Origin: CAYZIC01 sp964478335
GTDB taxonomy: Bacteria; Verrucomicrobiota; Kiritimatiellia; RFP12; DVOR01
Length of the DNA stretch: 9,566 nt
Reading direction: 5' to 3'
Assembly: GCA_964478335.1 (NCBI GenBank)
Contig: CAYZIC010000077.1
Coordinates: 1 to 9,566 of the forward strand
Positions 1-7,596 of this stretch are shown here, one piece after another; position 1 is the stretch's first letter; each line of letters opens with the position of its first letter. The notes under the pieces were generated by a model, which saw only the letters and a list, made by a program, of their open reading frames with translations, was not told the origin of the DNA and did no database searches. The position numbers and the translations under genes were made by a program.

Positions 1-120
1 CCGCACCGCCGCAGGCGGTTCCCGCACGAGCTCCGCTCGTTCCCGCACGGCGGCAAGCCGCCGTCCCCGCACACGGCGCAGCCGTGTAGCAGGCGGCGTA
101 GCCGCCTCTTGCCGGCGTGA
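1..120. repeat. Array of five short perfect hairpins with constant spacers
   Basis: Five interrupted palindromes lie in tandem: 5-19 (ACCGCC/GGCGGT, loop GCA), 26-40 (ACGAGC/GCTCGT, loop TCC), 47-64 (ACGGCGGC/GCCGCCGT, loop AA), 71-87 (ACACGGC/GCCGTGT, loop GCA) and 91-107 (AGGCGGC/GCCGCCT, loop GTA). The first four are separated by 6-base spacers TCCCGC, TCCCGC and CCCCGC; the last spacer is only AGC. Stems differ in sequence but every arm pair is perfectly complementary, so the hairpin form is kept rather than the sequence. No convincing ORF runs through it. It may be a dispersed palindromic repeat family, a transcript-end or mRNA-stability element for a gene upstream of the window, or a protein-binding array. 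The hairpins are directly visible; the role is unknown. Confidence 0.85.
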
Positions 121-167
121 TTATCTTAAGGTTGAGCGTAAAGGTGTGGGGTTTGTGTGATTTGCTA

Positions 168-197
168 TTGACTTTAGGGGGGCTTTTAGGCTATAAT
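168..197 (+). promoter_or_regulatory. Sigma-70-type promoter of the carboxyltransferase gene
   Basis: TTGACT (168-173) and a perfect TATAAT (192-197) are separated by 18 bases. Transcription would begin near 203-206, giving a leader of about 40 bases before the ATG at 247. No operator-like inverted repeat is evident in the leader. The match is strong for an unselected intergenic stretch; the assignment is by inspection only. Confidence 0.75.
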
Positions 198-234
198 AAC
201 GGGCATATTACAATTTTTGTATTCACTTATTATT

Positions 235-240
235 AAGGAT
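235..240 (+). promoter_or_regulatory. Ribosome binding site that fixes the start at 247
   Basis: AAGGAT ends 6 bases before ATG 247. This favours ATG 247 over the in-frame TTG at 217, which has no purine-rich element in front of it, and over the out-of-frame ATG at 242. Confidence 0.7.
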
Positions 241-246
241 CATGTT

Positions 247-2094
247 ATGGCTACTGCTGATGCAAAGAAAATTGTTCGCTTTACTGACACAACGTTACGC
301 GATGCGCACCAGTCTTTGTGGGCGACGCGTATGCGTACGGATGACATTTTGGGTATTTTGGAAACGGTTGACGCTGCTGGTTACTACTCTTTGGAGTGCT
401 GGGGTGGGGCAACCTTTGACGTGTGCATGCGATTCTTGAGAGAGAATCCATGGGAACGTCTTCGTGCGATCAAAAAGGTGTGCAAGACGCCTTTGCAGAT
501 GTTGTTGCGTGGTCAGAATGTCTTGGGTTACAAGCATTACCCAGATGATGTGCTTGACCGCTGCGTGGCATTGATGGTCGATAATGGCATGGACATCTTT
601 CGTATCTTTGATGCGCTCAATGATAACCGTAACTTGGAGGCAGCCATTGGTGCGGTGAAGAAGTATGGTGGTCATGCGCAGGGTACGCTGTGCTATACGG
701 TTTCGCCGGTGCACACGGCTGAACGCTTTGTGCAGGTGGCTAAGGAGCAGGTCCAGATGGGGATTGATTCGCTCTGCATCAAGGACATGGCGGGCATTTT
801 GACGCCGGGTGCTGCGCGTGAATTGATTGGTGCTTTGCGTACTGCTTTGCCAGAATTGCCAATCCAGGTGCACTCTCACATGACCTCTGGTATGGCACCT
901 GCTACCTATATGGCTGCTGTCGAGGCTGGTGCTGGTGCAATCGACTGCTCCGTGGCGACGCTCTCGGGGATTTCTTCGCAGCCAGCAGTTGGCACGATGA
1001 AGGCTGTCTTTGAGGATATGGGCTATGAGACTGGCTTGCAGATCGACAAGATCAATGAGATCAATAGCTACTTTAAGGCGCTCAAGCCGACGCGTGCGCC
1101 TGCTTCTAGCGCTGCGGTCGAGGTTGTCGATGTGCAGGTGCTCCAGCACCATATCCCTGGCGGCATGATCTCAAATATGCGCTCGCAGTTGGCTGGTCAA
1201 GATGCGCTTGATCGTTTGCCAGAAGTGCTCGAAGAATTGCCTAAGGTCCGCAAGGATATGGGCTATCCTCCATTGGTGACGCCGACTTCGCAGATTATGG
1301 GCGTGCAGGCGGTCTTGAATGTGCTCTCGGGTGATCGTTACTCGATGGTCACCAATGAAACGAAGCAATATGTGCGTGGCTTTTATGGTCAGAGTCCTGC
1401 ACCAGTGGATCCTGAGCTGTTGTCAAAGATTTTGGGCGACGAAAAGCCCATCACTTGCCGTCCGGCTGATTTGATTGAGCCGGGTTTGGCGGAGGCTGCT
1501 GCTGCAATCGATCCTAAGTTGATCAAGGCTGAGGAGGATATCCTCTCTTATTGTATGTTCCCCGAAGTTGCTTTGGGCTATTTTAAGTGGCGTGCGCAGC
1601 CTGAGGGTCAGCGTGATGCGATCCCGGCAGATGAGGAAATGGCTCAGGCCGAAGCAGCCGCTAAGCCAGCACCTGCTCCTGAAGCGGCTCCTCTCTCTGC
1701 TCAAGATGCACACTTCGCTCAAGTGGGTAAGCTCTTTGTGAGCCTTTTCTCCCAAGTGGGTGCGGTGCCTGCTGGTGCGGCGGTTGATTTGAGCGCATTG
1801 GCGGCACCTGCTGCGGCACCTGCTGCCGATGCACCTGCGGCACCTGCTGCGGCTCCTGTTGGCGAAACGCTCAACGCGACCTTGACGGGGACCTTTTACC
1901 GTGCAGATGCGCCGGGTAAGGCTGATTTGTGCGCTGATGGCCAAGATGTTGCGGCGGGTGATCCGGTCTGCGTGATTGAGGCGATGAAGTTGTTTAATCC
2001 GGTCAAGGCGACTAAGGGATGCAAGATTGTGCGTTTCTTGGTCAAGCCGGGTGAGACCGTTTCTAAAGGCCAGGCGATTGCTGAGATCCTGTAA
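247..2094 (+). CDS. oadA: Biotin-dependent carboxyltransferase (oxaloacetate decarboxylase alpha / pyruvate carboxylase B / transcarboxylase 5S family)
   Basis: The 615-residue protein moves a carboxyl group between biotin and pyruvate/oxaloacetate. An N-terminal carboxyltransferase TIM barrel (about 10-275) carries TDTTLRDAHQS (12-23), ECWGGATFD (50-58), LLRGQNVLGY (86-95), IKDMAG (178-183, probable catalytic Lys179) and the metal-site pair His209/His211. A conserved post-barrel region (about 290-450) includes IPGGMISNM (303-311). An Ala/Pro-rich linker containing a hydrophobic helix (about 489-507) leads to a biotinyl domain (about 540-615) with EAMK and biotin-accepting Lys581 (codon 1987-1989). 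From memory, the barrel most resembles the transcarboxylase 5S subunit, but with a biotin domain fused on. No oadB/oadG, biotin carboxylase or methylmalonyl subunit is in the window, so Na+-pump alpha subunit, two-subunit pyruvate carboxylase B and transcarboxylase remain open. The start at 247 rests on the AAGGAT site. Codons are G/T-rich (TTG for Leu). Confidence 0.9.
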   Translation: MATADAKKIVRFTDTTLRDAHQSLWATRMRTDDILGILETVDAAGYYSLECWGGATFDVCMRFLRENPWERLRAIKKVCKTPLQMLLRGQNVLGYKHYPDDVLDRCVALMVDNGMDIFRIFDALNDNRNLEAAIGAVKKYGGHAQGTLCYTVSPVHTAERFVQVAKEQVQMGIDSLCIKDMAGILTPGAARELIGALRTALPELPIQVHSHMTSGMAPATYMAAVEAGAGAIDCSVATLSGISSQPAVGTMKAVFEDMGYETGLQIDKINEINSYFKALKPTRAPASSAAVEVVDVQVLQHHIPGGMISNMRSQLAGQDALDRLPEVLEELPKVRKDMGYPPLVTPTSQIMGVQAVLNVLSGDRYSMVTNETKQYVRGFYGQSPAPVDPELLSKILGDEKPITCRPADLIEPGLAEAAAAIDPKLIKAEEDILSYCMFPEVALGYFKWRAQPEGQRDAIPADEEMAQAEAAAKPAPAPEAAPLSAQDAHFAQVGKLFVSLFSQVGAVPAGAAVDLSALAAPAAAPAADAPAAPAAAPVGETLNATLTGTFYRADAPGKADLCADGQDVAAGDPVCVIEAMKLFNPVKATKGCKIVRFLVKPGETVSKGQAIAEIL

Positions 2095-2112
2095 GTAATC
2101 GTGAGCTTGATG

Positions 2113-2147
2113 ACCTGAGAATGCCCTCTTAGGGCACTCTCAGGTTT
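2113..2147 (+). terminator. Imperfect Rho-independent terminator after the carboxyltransferase gene
   Basis: A 15-base arm (2113-2127) pairs with 2131-2145 around a CTT loop with one A/C mismatch. The hairpin is followed only by a short, broken T-run (TTTCTGTG). It starts 19 bases after the stop codon. The long stem suggests termination, but the weak U-tract may allow read-through into the ABC transporter gene, for which no clear promoter was found in 2148-2188. Confidence 0.65.
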
Positions 2148-2188
2148 CTGTGTATTTGTGTTCATTTAATTTGAGATAGGGCATTATC

Positions 2189-4165
2189 ATGCAAAAAAAA
2201 GATAGTAATCGTGAATGGTTTGACAAAGACTATTCTGCTAAGGAGGTCTATGGTCGTCTTTGGCGGAGCACGAAGCCGTATCGTGCAATGATTTTTGCAG
2301 GTCTCTTGATGGGGCTTTTGGTTGGGGGGGCTTGGTATCCGATTTTGAGTGCGGTGCAGCCTCTGGTGATGCAATTGCAGACACCCGCTGCTGTGGCTCC
2401 GGCTGCGGTCGAGTCAGAATCCACGGCGACGACTGAGTCTGCGGTGAGTGCTGATTCTGCTACCCCGTCGACACCGGTGGCGGATGAGGCGCCGCAAACG
2501 GATTTGGACAAAAAGATCGCACAGGCTGAATCTTATTTCCACAAGGTAGGCTTGCCGACACGAGGTGAGAATGGTAAGCTGCTGATCTCTGTGATTTTAT
2601 TGATCGCGTTGATTGTGCCGGCTGTGATTGGTCTCAAGGTTGCAGCGGATTTCCTCAACCACTATTTCTTGGCGAAGGCTGGATCGTGGGTGGTCTGTGA
2701 CTTGCGTAATGAGGTCTTTGGGCATTTGCAGGATCAGTCGTTGGCCTTTCATAGTCGCGCAGATGTGGGCAAGTTGATGAGCCGCATCAGTGGGGATACG
2801 GCGACGATTCAGTCGGTGATCTCATCGACGATCTCGGAGATTTGCCGGGCACCATTTGAGATCTTTGTGGCGATTTGCTTTGTGATGGTCTTTGCTATAC
2901 AGCATGATATGTTGGTCTTGCTGAGCTTGGCGATCTTTGGTTATCCGATCTGCATGGGGCCGATGATCTACATCGGTCGCAAGGTCCGCAAGTGGTCCTC
3001 TCGGGTGATGCAGAGCTCGGCGGGTGTCAGCTCAAATATGCACGAAAACCTCACCTGCATCCGTGCGATCAAGGCTTATCATACAGAGGCTTACGAGAAG
3101 ACTCGTTTTGACCGAGAGAGCCGCCAAGTTGTCAAAAATGTCTTGCGCACTGTCCGCTATAGCCTTGCGGTGACGCCGGTGACCCAGGGCTTGGCAATCG
3201 TATTGATTGTCTTTTTCCTCGGGATCTGCTTTTATCAAGGCAAAACGCTCGCCGAGATTGTGCCGCTATTGCCGCCCTTTGTGATCCTCTACAAACCCTT
3301 TAAGCAGCTGGGCAAGATCCAAAATGCCCTCGAGAATGGCCGCGCTGCGCTGCAGCGTATCTATTCTTTGCTCGATGTGGACTACGCACTGACCGAATCT
3401 GCCACACCCGTGCACAAGCAGACCTTTAATGGCGAGATTGCCTTTGAGAATGTGCGCTTTAAGTACACGCCAGAGGGCGAAGAGGTCATCAAGGATGCAA
3501 GCTTTACCATCAAACGCGGCCAAATGTACGCCGTCGTCGGCTCGACGGGCTCGGGTAAGACGACCCTGGCCAACCTCTTGGCGCGCTTTTATGATCGCAC
3601 CTCTGGCTCAATCTCTGTCGATGGCACGCCGATTGAGGAGATTGCCATTGCCGATTTGCGGCAGTTGATCGGCGTGGTCACTCAAGAATCTCTCCTCTTT
3701 AATGATACCATCGCAGCGAATATCGCCTACGGTTCGCCCAATGCCACCCAGGAGCAAATCGAGGCGGCCGCCAAGATGGCCAACGCCCATGACTTTATCG
3801 TCAAGCACGACCTCGGCTACAAGCGTATCGTCGGCGAGAAGGGCTTTGTCTTGTCTGGTGGGGAGCGCCAACGCGTCTGCATTGCGCGAGCGATTTTGCG
3901 CAATCCGCCGATTTTGATTTTGGATGAAGCGACTTCTGCGCTCGATACGGTGACAGAGCAACAGGTGCAACAGGCCATTTCCTCATTGATGGCCAATCGC
4001 ACGGTCTTTGCCATTGCTCACCGCTTGAGCACAATCAAGGCTGCTGATTGCATCTTGGTCATGGACCGAGGCGTGATTAAAGAACGCGGCTCCCATGATG
4101 AGCTTTACGCACAAAATGGGATGTATCGCCGCCTTTGTGAGATCCAAAATCAACAAGGCTCATGA
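2189..4165 (+). CDS. ABC exporter, fused permease and ATPase (MsbA-like)
   Basis: A 658-residue half-transporter of the type I exporter fold, expected to work as an inner-membrane homodimer; lipid A or another lipid is a plausible but unproven substrate. The membrane domain (about 30-380) has helices near 33-58, 131-150, 222-238, 240-262 and 333-350, with a further hydrophobic stretch at about 354-370. The nucleotide-binding domain (about 415-655) has Walker A GSTGSGKTT (451-459, Lys457), Q-loop Gln499, signature LSGGE (555-559), Walker B ILILDE (575-580, Glu580), D-loop SALD (583-586) and switch His611, so it should be active. Odd feature: the first external loop is expanded to about 70 residues (60-130), rich in Ala, Ser, Thr, Pro and acidic residues, where MsbA has only a few. 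The start ATG has a weak GGG-type site (2179-2181). A run of eight A follows the start and seven G (2324-2330) lie in the first helix. The stop lies 32 bases before the protease gene. Confidence 0.9.
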   Translation: MQKKDSNREWFDKDYSAKEVYGRLWRSTKPYRAMIFAGLLMGLLVGGAWYPILSAVQPLVMQLQTPAAVAPAAVESESTATTESAVSADSATPSTPVADEAPQTDLDKKIAQAESYFHKVGLPTRGENGKLLISVILLIALIVPAVIGLKVAADFLNHYFLAKAGSWVVCDLRNEVFGHLQDQSLAFHSRADVGKLMSRISGDTATIQSVISSTISEICRAPFEIFVAICFVMVFAIQHDMLVLLSLAIFGYPICMGPMIYIGRKVRKWSSRVMQSSAGVSSNMHENLTCIRAIKAYHTEAYEKTRFDRESRQVVKNVLRTVRYSLAVTPVTQGLAIVLIVFFLGICFYQGKTLAEIVPLLPPFVILYKPFKQLGKIQNALENGRAALQRIYSLLDVDYALTESATPVHKQTFNGEIAFENVRFKYTPEGEEVIKDASFTIKRGQMYAVVGSTGSGKTTLANLLARFYDRTSGSISVDGTPIEEIAIADLRQLIGVVTQESLLFNDTIAANIAYGSPNATQEQIEAAAKMANAHDFIVKHDLGYKRIVGEKGFVLSGGERQRVCIARAILRNPPILILDEATSALDTVTEQQVQQAISSLMANRTVFAIAHRLSTIKAADCILVMDRGVIKERGSHDELYAQNGMYRRLCEIQNQQGS

Positions 4166-4180
4166 TTTTTAATGTGTGTG

Positions 4181-4187
4181 TAAGGAG
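4181..4187 (+). promoter_or_regulatory. Ribosome binding site that fixes the protease start at 4198
   Basis: TAAGGAG lies 10 bases before ATG 4198. The upstream in-frame ATG at 4162 overlaps the ABC stop codon and would put a polar stretch in front of the signal peptide, so 4198 is preferred. Confidence 0.75.
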
Positions 4188-4197
4188 TAGTCACCCT

Positions 4198-7100
4198 ATG
4201 AAACCTGTCTCAATTCTTCTTTTTGTTCTTGCGTTAGCCTCCTCGTGGTGTGTTGCCCGTGAAGCGACGTGCCCAGCAGTGCCAGCTTTGGGGGCTTTTG
4301 ATCCGACCGAAGTTTACCTCGGCTCTAAGCCATCACTCTTGCCTGACGGCAAGCACTTCATCTTTGAATGGTGCGACTCGATTTGGAAAGTCTCCTCCGA
4401 GGGCGGCACGGCATCATTAATCCAATCGTCATCGGGCAAGGATATTTGGCCGATCGTCTCGCCAGATGGTAAGCAGTTTGCATTTCTCTCCAATCGCAAT
4501 GGCTCCTGGCATACCTTTGTCTCTCCACTCAAGGCTAATGGTCAAGCCAAGCAAGTCTCCTATCATAGCGAACGCGAACGCCCCCTACAGTGGTATCCCG
4601 ATGGCAGCGCATTGATTGCCCTCGCTTATCGTGACACCCAAGATGGCATTTGGGATTCTGCGCGTGCGATTCGTATCCCAGTCGCAGAGCGTGGTGCAGA
4701 GCGCATCTTACTGGATGTGGGGATTGAGGAAGTTTCCCTCTCGCCTGATAGCTCGCGAATCCTCTTTAGTCGCGAGGGCGAGGATCTCTACCGCCGCGGC
4801 GGGGAAGGGGAGAATACCTCCCAAATCTGGCTCTACGATTTTACCACCAGCCAATATGCTCTATTGATTAAGTCTCACTATGAGAATAAGACACCGCTTT
4901 GGATGCCTGATGGTCAAGGCTTTTACTACGTCAGTGCTGACGATGGCACCCAAAACATCTGGCGCTACCGCTTTGATACTCAAGAAAAGCTCCAGATTAC
5001 CTTCTTTTGTGGTGATTCTGTGATTGCTCCGACGCTCTCTGCCGATGGTGCTGTCATGATTGTGCGCCAGGGCTTTTACTTCTATAAGGTTGACCTCAAG
5101 GATCTCCCTCCCATGGTCACCCGCCTCTCGATCCATCCCGAGACTGTCCCTACCAAACGCGCCGCCACCAAACGCCGCCACTATAATACATTGTGGAATA
5201 ATGACGCTACGGGCGATTTGACCTGTTGCGACGACGGCTTGCAGTTGGCCTTTACCACCGGTGGCGACCTCTGGGTCATGGATACCGTGCTCAAAACCCC
5301 TCGCCTGGTCTATGGCGAATCTCGCACCCACGAGCGCGAATGTGTCTTCACCCAAGACGGCAGTGCCCTCTACTTCCTCTCTGATCGCGGCGATAACGTC
5401 GCCCTCCTCAAGGCCGTTCGCAAGGATGAGAATCGCTTCTGGTGGGAAAATACCGAGTTTGTCACCACTGCGGTGATCGATGACGACCAGATGCGCCAGA
5501 ATCTCCAGCTCTCTCCTAATGGTAAGTATCTCTCCTGGGTCGAGCCAGGGTGGGTCTTGACTATCGCCGACCTCTCGGGTAAAGTCATCGCCACGCTGCC
5601 CGCAGCTCAGGCGATCAATGCCTATCGTTGGTCGCCTGATTCGCGCTGGATCGCTACTGCTCAAGATGACCGATTCGCCAATTCGGACGTGTGGCTCCAT
5701 GCCGTCGATGGTCACGTGCCCGCATACAACCTCTCTAGACACTTCGACTGGGATGGCGCACCCAATTGGTCTCCTGATGGCAAGCTATTGTCATTCATGG
5801 GCCATCACGGCGATACTGGGTTATCCTTCTATTACGTCTGGCTCAACCCCGCCGACGAAGAGGTCAAGTCCAAGCAACAACTCGAGCAGGCCATCGAGCG
5901 CATGGGCGGTCGTAAGTCCGCTCCCGCACCGCAGCAGGCTAAGCCTGCCGAGCAAACCGCCTCCAAGCCCGCCGCCGACTTCGCAGCGAGCCTCGCCGCC
6001 AAGCTCGGGGTCGCCAAGCAGGAGACCAAGCCCGATCCAGATCCAGCATTTGTCAAAATCGACTTCTCCGATCTGCATACGCGCGTCAAGCGCATCTCCA
6101 ATGTCGGCGCTGCGCAGGCTCCCTTTTTCGCACCAGATTCGCGCCGTATGCTCTTTGCTTCTACCATCAATGGACGGGCCGGCACCTACCAAATTACCCT
6201 CCCCAACGACCTCAATCCTCGCCAAATCTCCAAAAATTGGGGCTACCCTGTCCAATGGTACCCCAAGCACAATCGCCTCGTCTGGATGACCTCTGATAGC
6301 AAACCGGGATGGTTTGATCAGGAGAAGTTTGACTTTAACGTCTATCAAGAGACTGATCTCCAAGACTACCAAGAGCTCGGATTCCTCTCCGCTTGGGGGG
6401 TCTTTAATAGCCGCTTTTATGACGACAACTTCCATGGTGCAAACTGGCTCGCAATCAAGGAGAAGTATCGCCTCGCAGCACGCTATGCCCCATCGATCTC
6501 CATCTTTACCCGCATCATGGCCATGCTCAATGGTGAAACCAATGCCTCCCATACGGGCTTTTACCTAAATAGTAAGGAATGGGACCAACAGCTTCCCACT
6601 CAAGGTTGGGAACCAACCACCGCGCACTTTGGCCTCATCTATGACCAAGACCACCAAGGCCAAGGCTGGTTGATCAAGCAAGTCGTCAAAGATGGCCCTG
6701 TCAATAAGGTCGAGCCCTCCATTGCGGCAGGAGACCTCCTCCTCGCAATCAATGGCGTCGCCGTCAATGACAAGACCGATCCATTCTCTCTGATCAATGG
6801 CCCGTCCAATTCCACCTACACCCTGGAAATCAAGTCCGCACGCGATGCCTCCATCAAGCAGGTCCCCGTCACCCCCACTACCTACGGCATGATTCGCCAC
6901 ATCCTCGGCGGTCAACGCTTTGATAATATGCGCAAGTACGTCCACAAGCGCACCAATAGCCGCCTCGGCTACATCACCATCAAGCAAATGAATAATGATG
7001 AGTTTCACCGTTTTGAACAGGAAATCTTCGCTGAGGGCTTCGACAAAGACGGCATGATCATCGACGTGCGCGACAACCTTGGCGGGTTTACCGCAGACCG

Positions 7101-7581
7101 TATCTTGCAGATCCTCACCTATCCGCAGAGCACGACCTCTCTCCGCCGCTATGGCGAGCCCGCTTATCTCGCTGGCTACTGGGGAGGGCCAGTCTTTGAT
7201 AAACCCATCGTCGTCCTCTGCAATCAAAACACCGTCTCCAATGGTGAAATCTTTACCCATAGTATTATCCAGCTCAAGCGCGGCAAGGTCGTCGGCGTCC
7301 AAACCCTCGGTGGAGTCATCGCCACCAGAGACCTCCCCCTCCTCGACCTCGGCACCCTGCGCCACCCTACATTCGGATGGTTCACACAAGACGGCACCGA
7401 TATGGAGCTCAATGGCGCCAAGCCTGACGTCACCGTCTACAACGATCTCAACAACCTCGCCGCTGGCAAAGACGACCAGCTCGATACCGCCATCCAAGTC
7501 CTCCAACAGGAGGTCAAGGTATGGCAAGAGAAGAATAAACCCTTTGTGCCTAAGTATGAGGCACGCCCCTATGCTCAATAA
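4198..7581 (+). CDS. Exported tricorn-like protease (peptidase family S41, tricorn type)
   Basis: The 1127-residue protein is a serine peptidase that would trim short peptides. A signal peptide (1-20, cleavage likely after VA at 19-20) places it outside the cytoplasm, unlike archaeal tricorn. Domains follow the tricorn order: two beta-propellers (about 40-310 and 335-700, with repeated SPDGK/YPDG motifs), helical C1 (about 715-795), PDZ (about 808-890) and catalytic C2 (about 895-1110). Counterparts of the Thermoplasma catalytic set are present: Ser784-His785 (NASH), nucleophile Ser1014 in NTVSNGEIF and Glu1070 in MELNG. Their spacings (229 and 56 residues) are close to tricorn's (219 and 58). 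Asn1015 sits where tricorn has the P1-selecting Asp966, so basic P1 preference may be lost. A Lys/Ala/Pro/Gln-rich stretch (about 552-617) interrupts the second propeller. Codons are C-rich. It probably shares a transcript with the ABC exporter and panD. Confidence 0.92.
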   Translation: MKPVSILLFVLALASSWCVAREATCPAVPALGAFDPTEVYLGSKPSLLPDGKHFIFEWCDSIWKVSSEGGTASLIQSSSGKDIWPIVSPDGKQFAFLSNRNGSWHTFVSPLKANGQAKQVSYHSERERPLQWYPDGSALIALAYRDTQDGIWDSARAIRIPVAERGAERILLDVGIEEVSLSPDSSRILFSREGEDLYRRGGEGENTSQIWLYDFTTSQYALLIKSHYENKTPLWMPDGQGFYYVSADDGTQNIWRYRFDTQEKLQITFFCGDSVIAPTLSADGAVMIVRQGFYFYKVDLKDLPPMVTRLSIHPETVPTKRAATKRRHYNTLWNNDATGDLTCCDDGLQLAFTTGGDLWVMDTVLKTPRLVYGESRTHERECVFTQDGSALYFLSDRGDNVALLKAVRKDENRFWWENTEFVTTAVIDDDQMRQNLQLSPNGKYLSWVEPGWVLTIADLSGKVIATLPAAQAINAYRWSPDSRWIATAQDDRFANSDVWLHAVDGHVPAYNLSRHFDWDGAPNWSPDGKLLSFMGHHGDTGLSFYYVWLNPADEEVKSKQQLEQAIERMGGRKSAPAPQQAKPAEQTASKPAADFAASLAAKLGVAKQETKPDPDPAFVKIDFSDLHTRVKRISNVGAAQAPFFAPDSRRMLFASTINGRAGTYQITLPNDLNPRQISKNWGYPVQWYPKHNRLVWMTSDSKPGWFDQEKFDFNVYQETDLQDYQELGFLSAWGVFNSRFYDDNFHGANWLAIKEKYRLAARYAPSISIFTRIMAMLNGETNASHTGFYLNSKEWDQQLPTQGWEPTTAHFGLIYDQDHQGQGWLIKQVVKDGPVNKVEPSIAAGDLLLAINGVAVNDKTDPFSLINGPSNSTYTLEIKSARDASIKQVPVTPTTYGMIRHILGGQRFDNMRKYVHKRTNSRLGYITIKQMNNDEFHRFEQEIFAEGFDKDGMIIDVRDNLGGFTADRILQILTYPQSTTSLRRYGEPAYLAGYWGGPVFDKPIVVLCNQNTVSNGEIFTHSIIQLKRGKVVGVQTLGGVIATRDLPLLDLGTLRHPTFGWFTQDGTDMELNGAKPDVTVYNDLNNLAAGKDDQLDTAIQVLQQEVKVWQEKNKPFVPKYEARPYAQ

Positions 7582-7596
7582 ATAAGGATCACAACT

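Noticed and set aside
1..120. CRISPR array
   Set aside because: The repeats are palindromes of differing sequence with 6-base spacers; there is no constant repeat of 23-40 bases and no unique spacers of similar length.
217..246. TTG at 217 as start of the carboxyltransferase
   Set aside because: It has no ribosome site, lies close to the predicted transcription start, and adds ten residues before the family-typical N-terminus; ATG 247 has AAGGAT at good spacing.
295..1152. 285-codon open frame on the - strand opposite the carboxyltransferase
   Set aside because: It lies wholly within a strongly recognised gene, its translation is Arg/His-rich without domain motifs, and it is explained by codon bias on the + strand.
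4162..4197. ATG at 4162 overlapping the ABC stop codon as start of the protease
   Set aside because: It would put a polar 12-residue extension before a good signal peptide, while ATG 4198 has TAAGGAG upstream.
5186..5212. A/T-rich dif-like stretch near TATAATACATTGTGG
   Set aside because: Considered as a XerCD site because of the nearby composition shift, but the arms do not match the conserved dif half-sites and it lies in the protease coding sequence.
4861..5742. 293-codon open frame on the - strand inside the protease gene
   Set aside because: Shadow of the C-rich codon use of the + strand gene; no ribosome site or recognisable motif.
6565..7578. 337-codon open frame on the - strand opposite the protease C-terminus
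   Set aside because: It covers the PDZ and catalytic domain, whose motifs are clear on the + strand; the antisense product has an acidic, repetitive composition typical of shadow frames.
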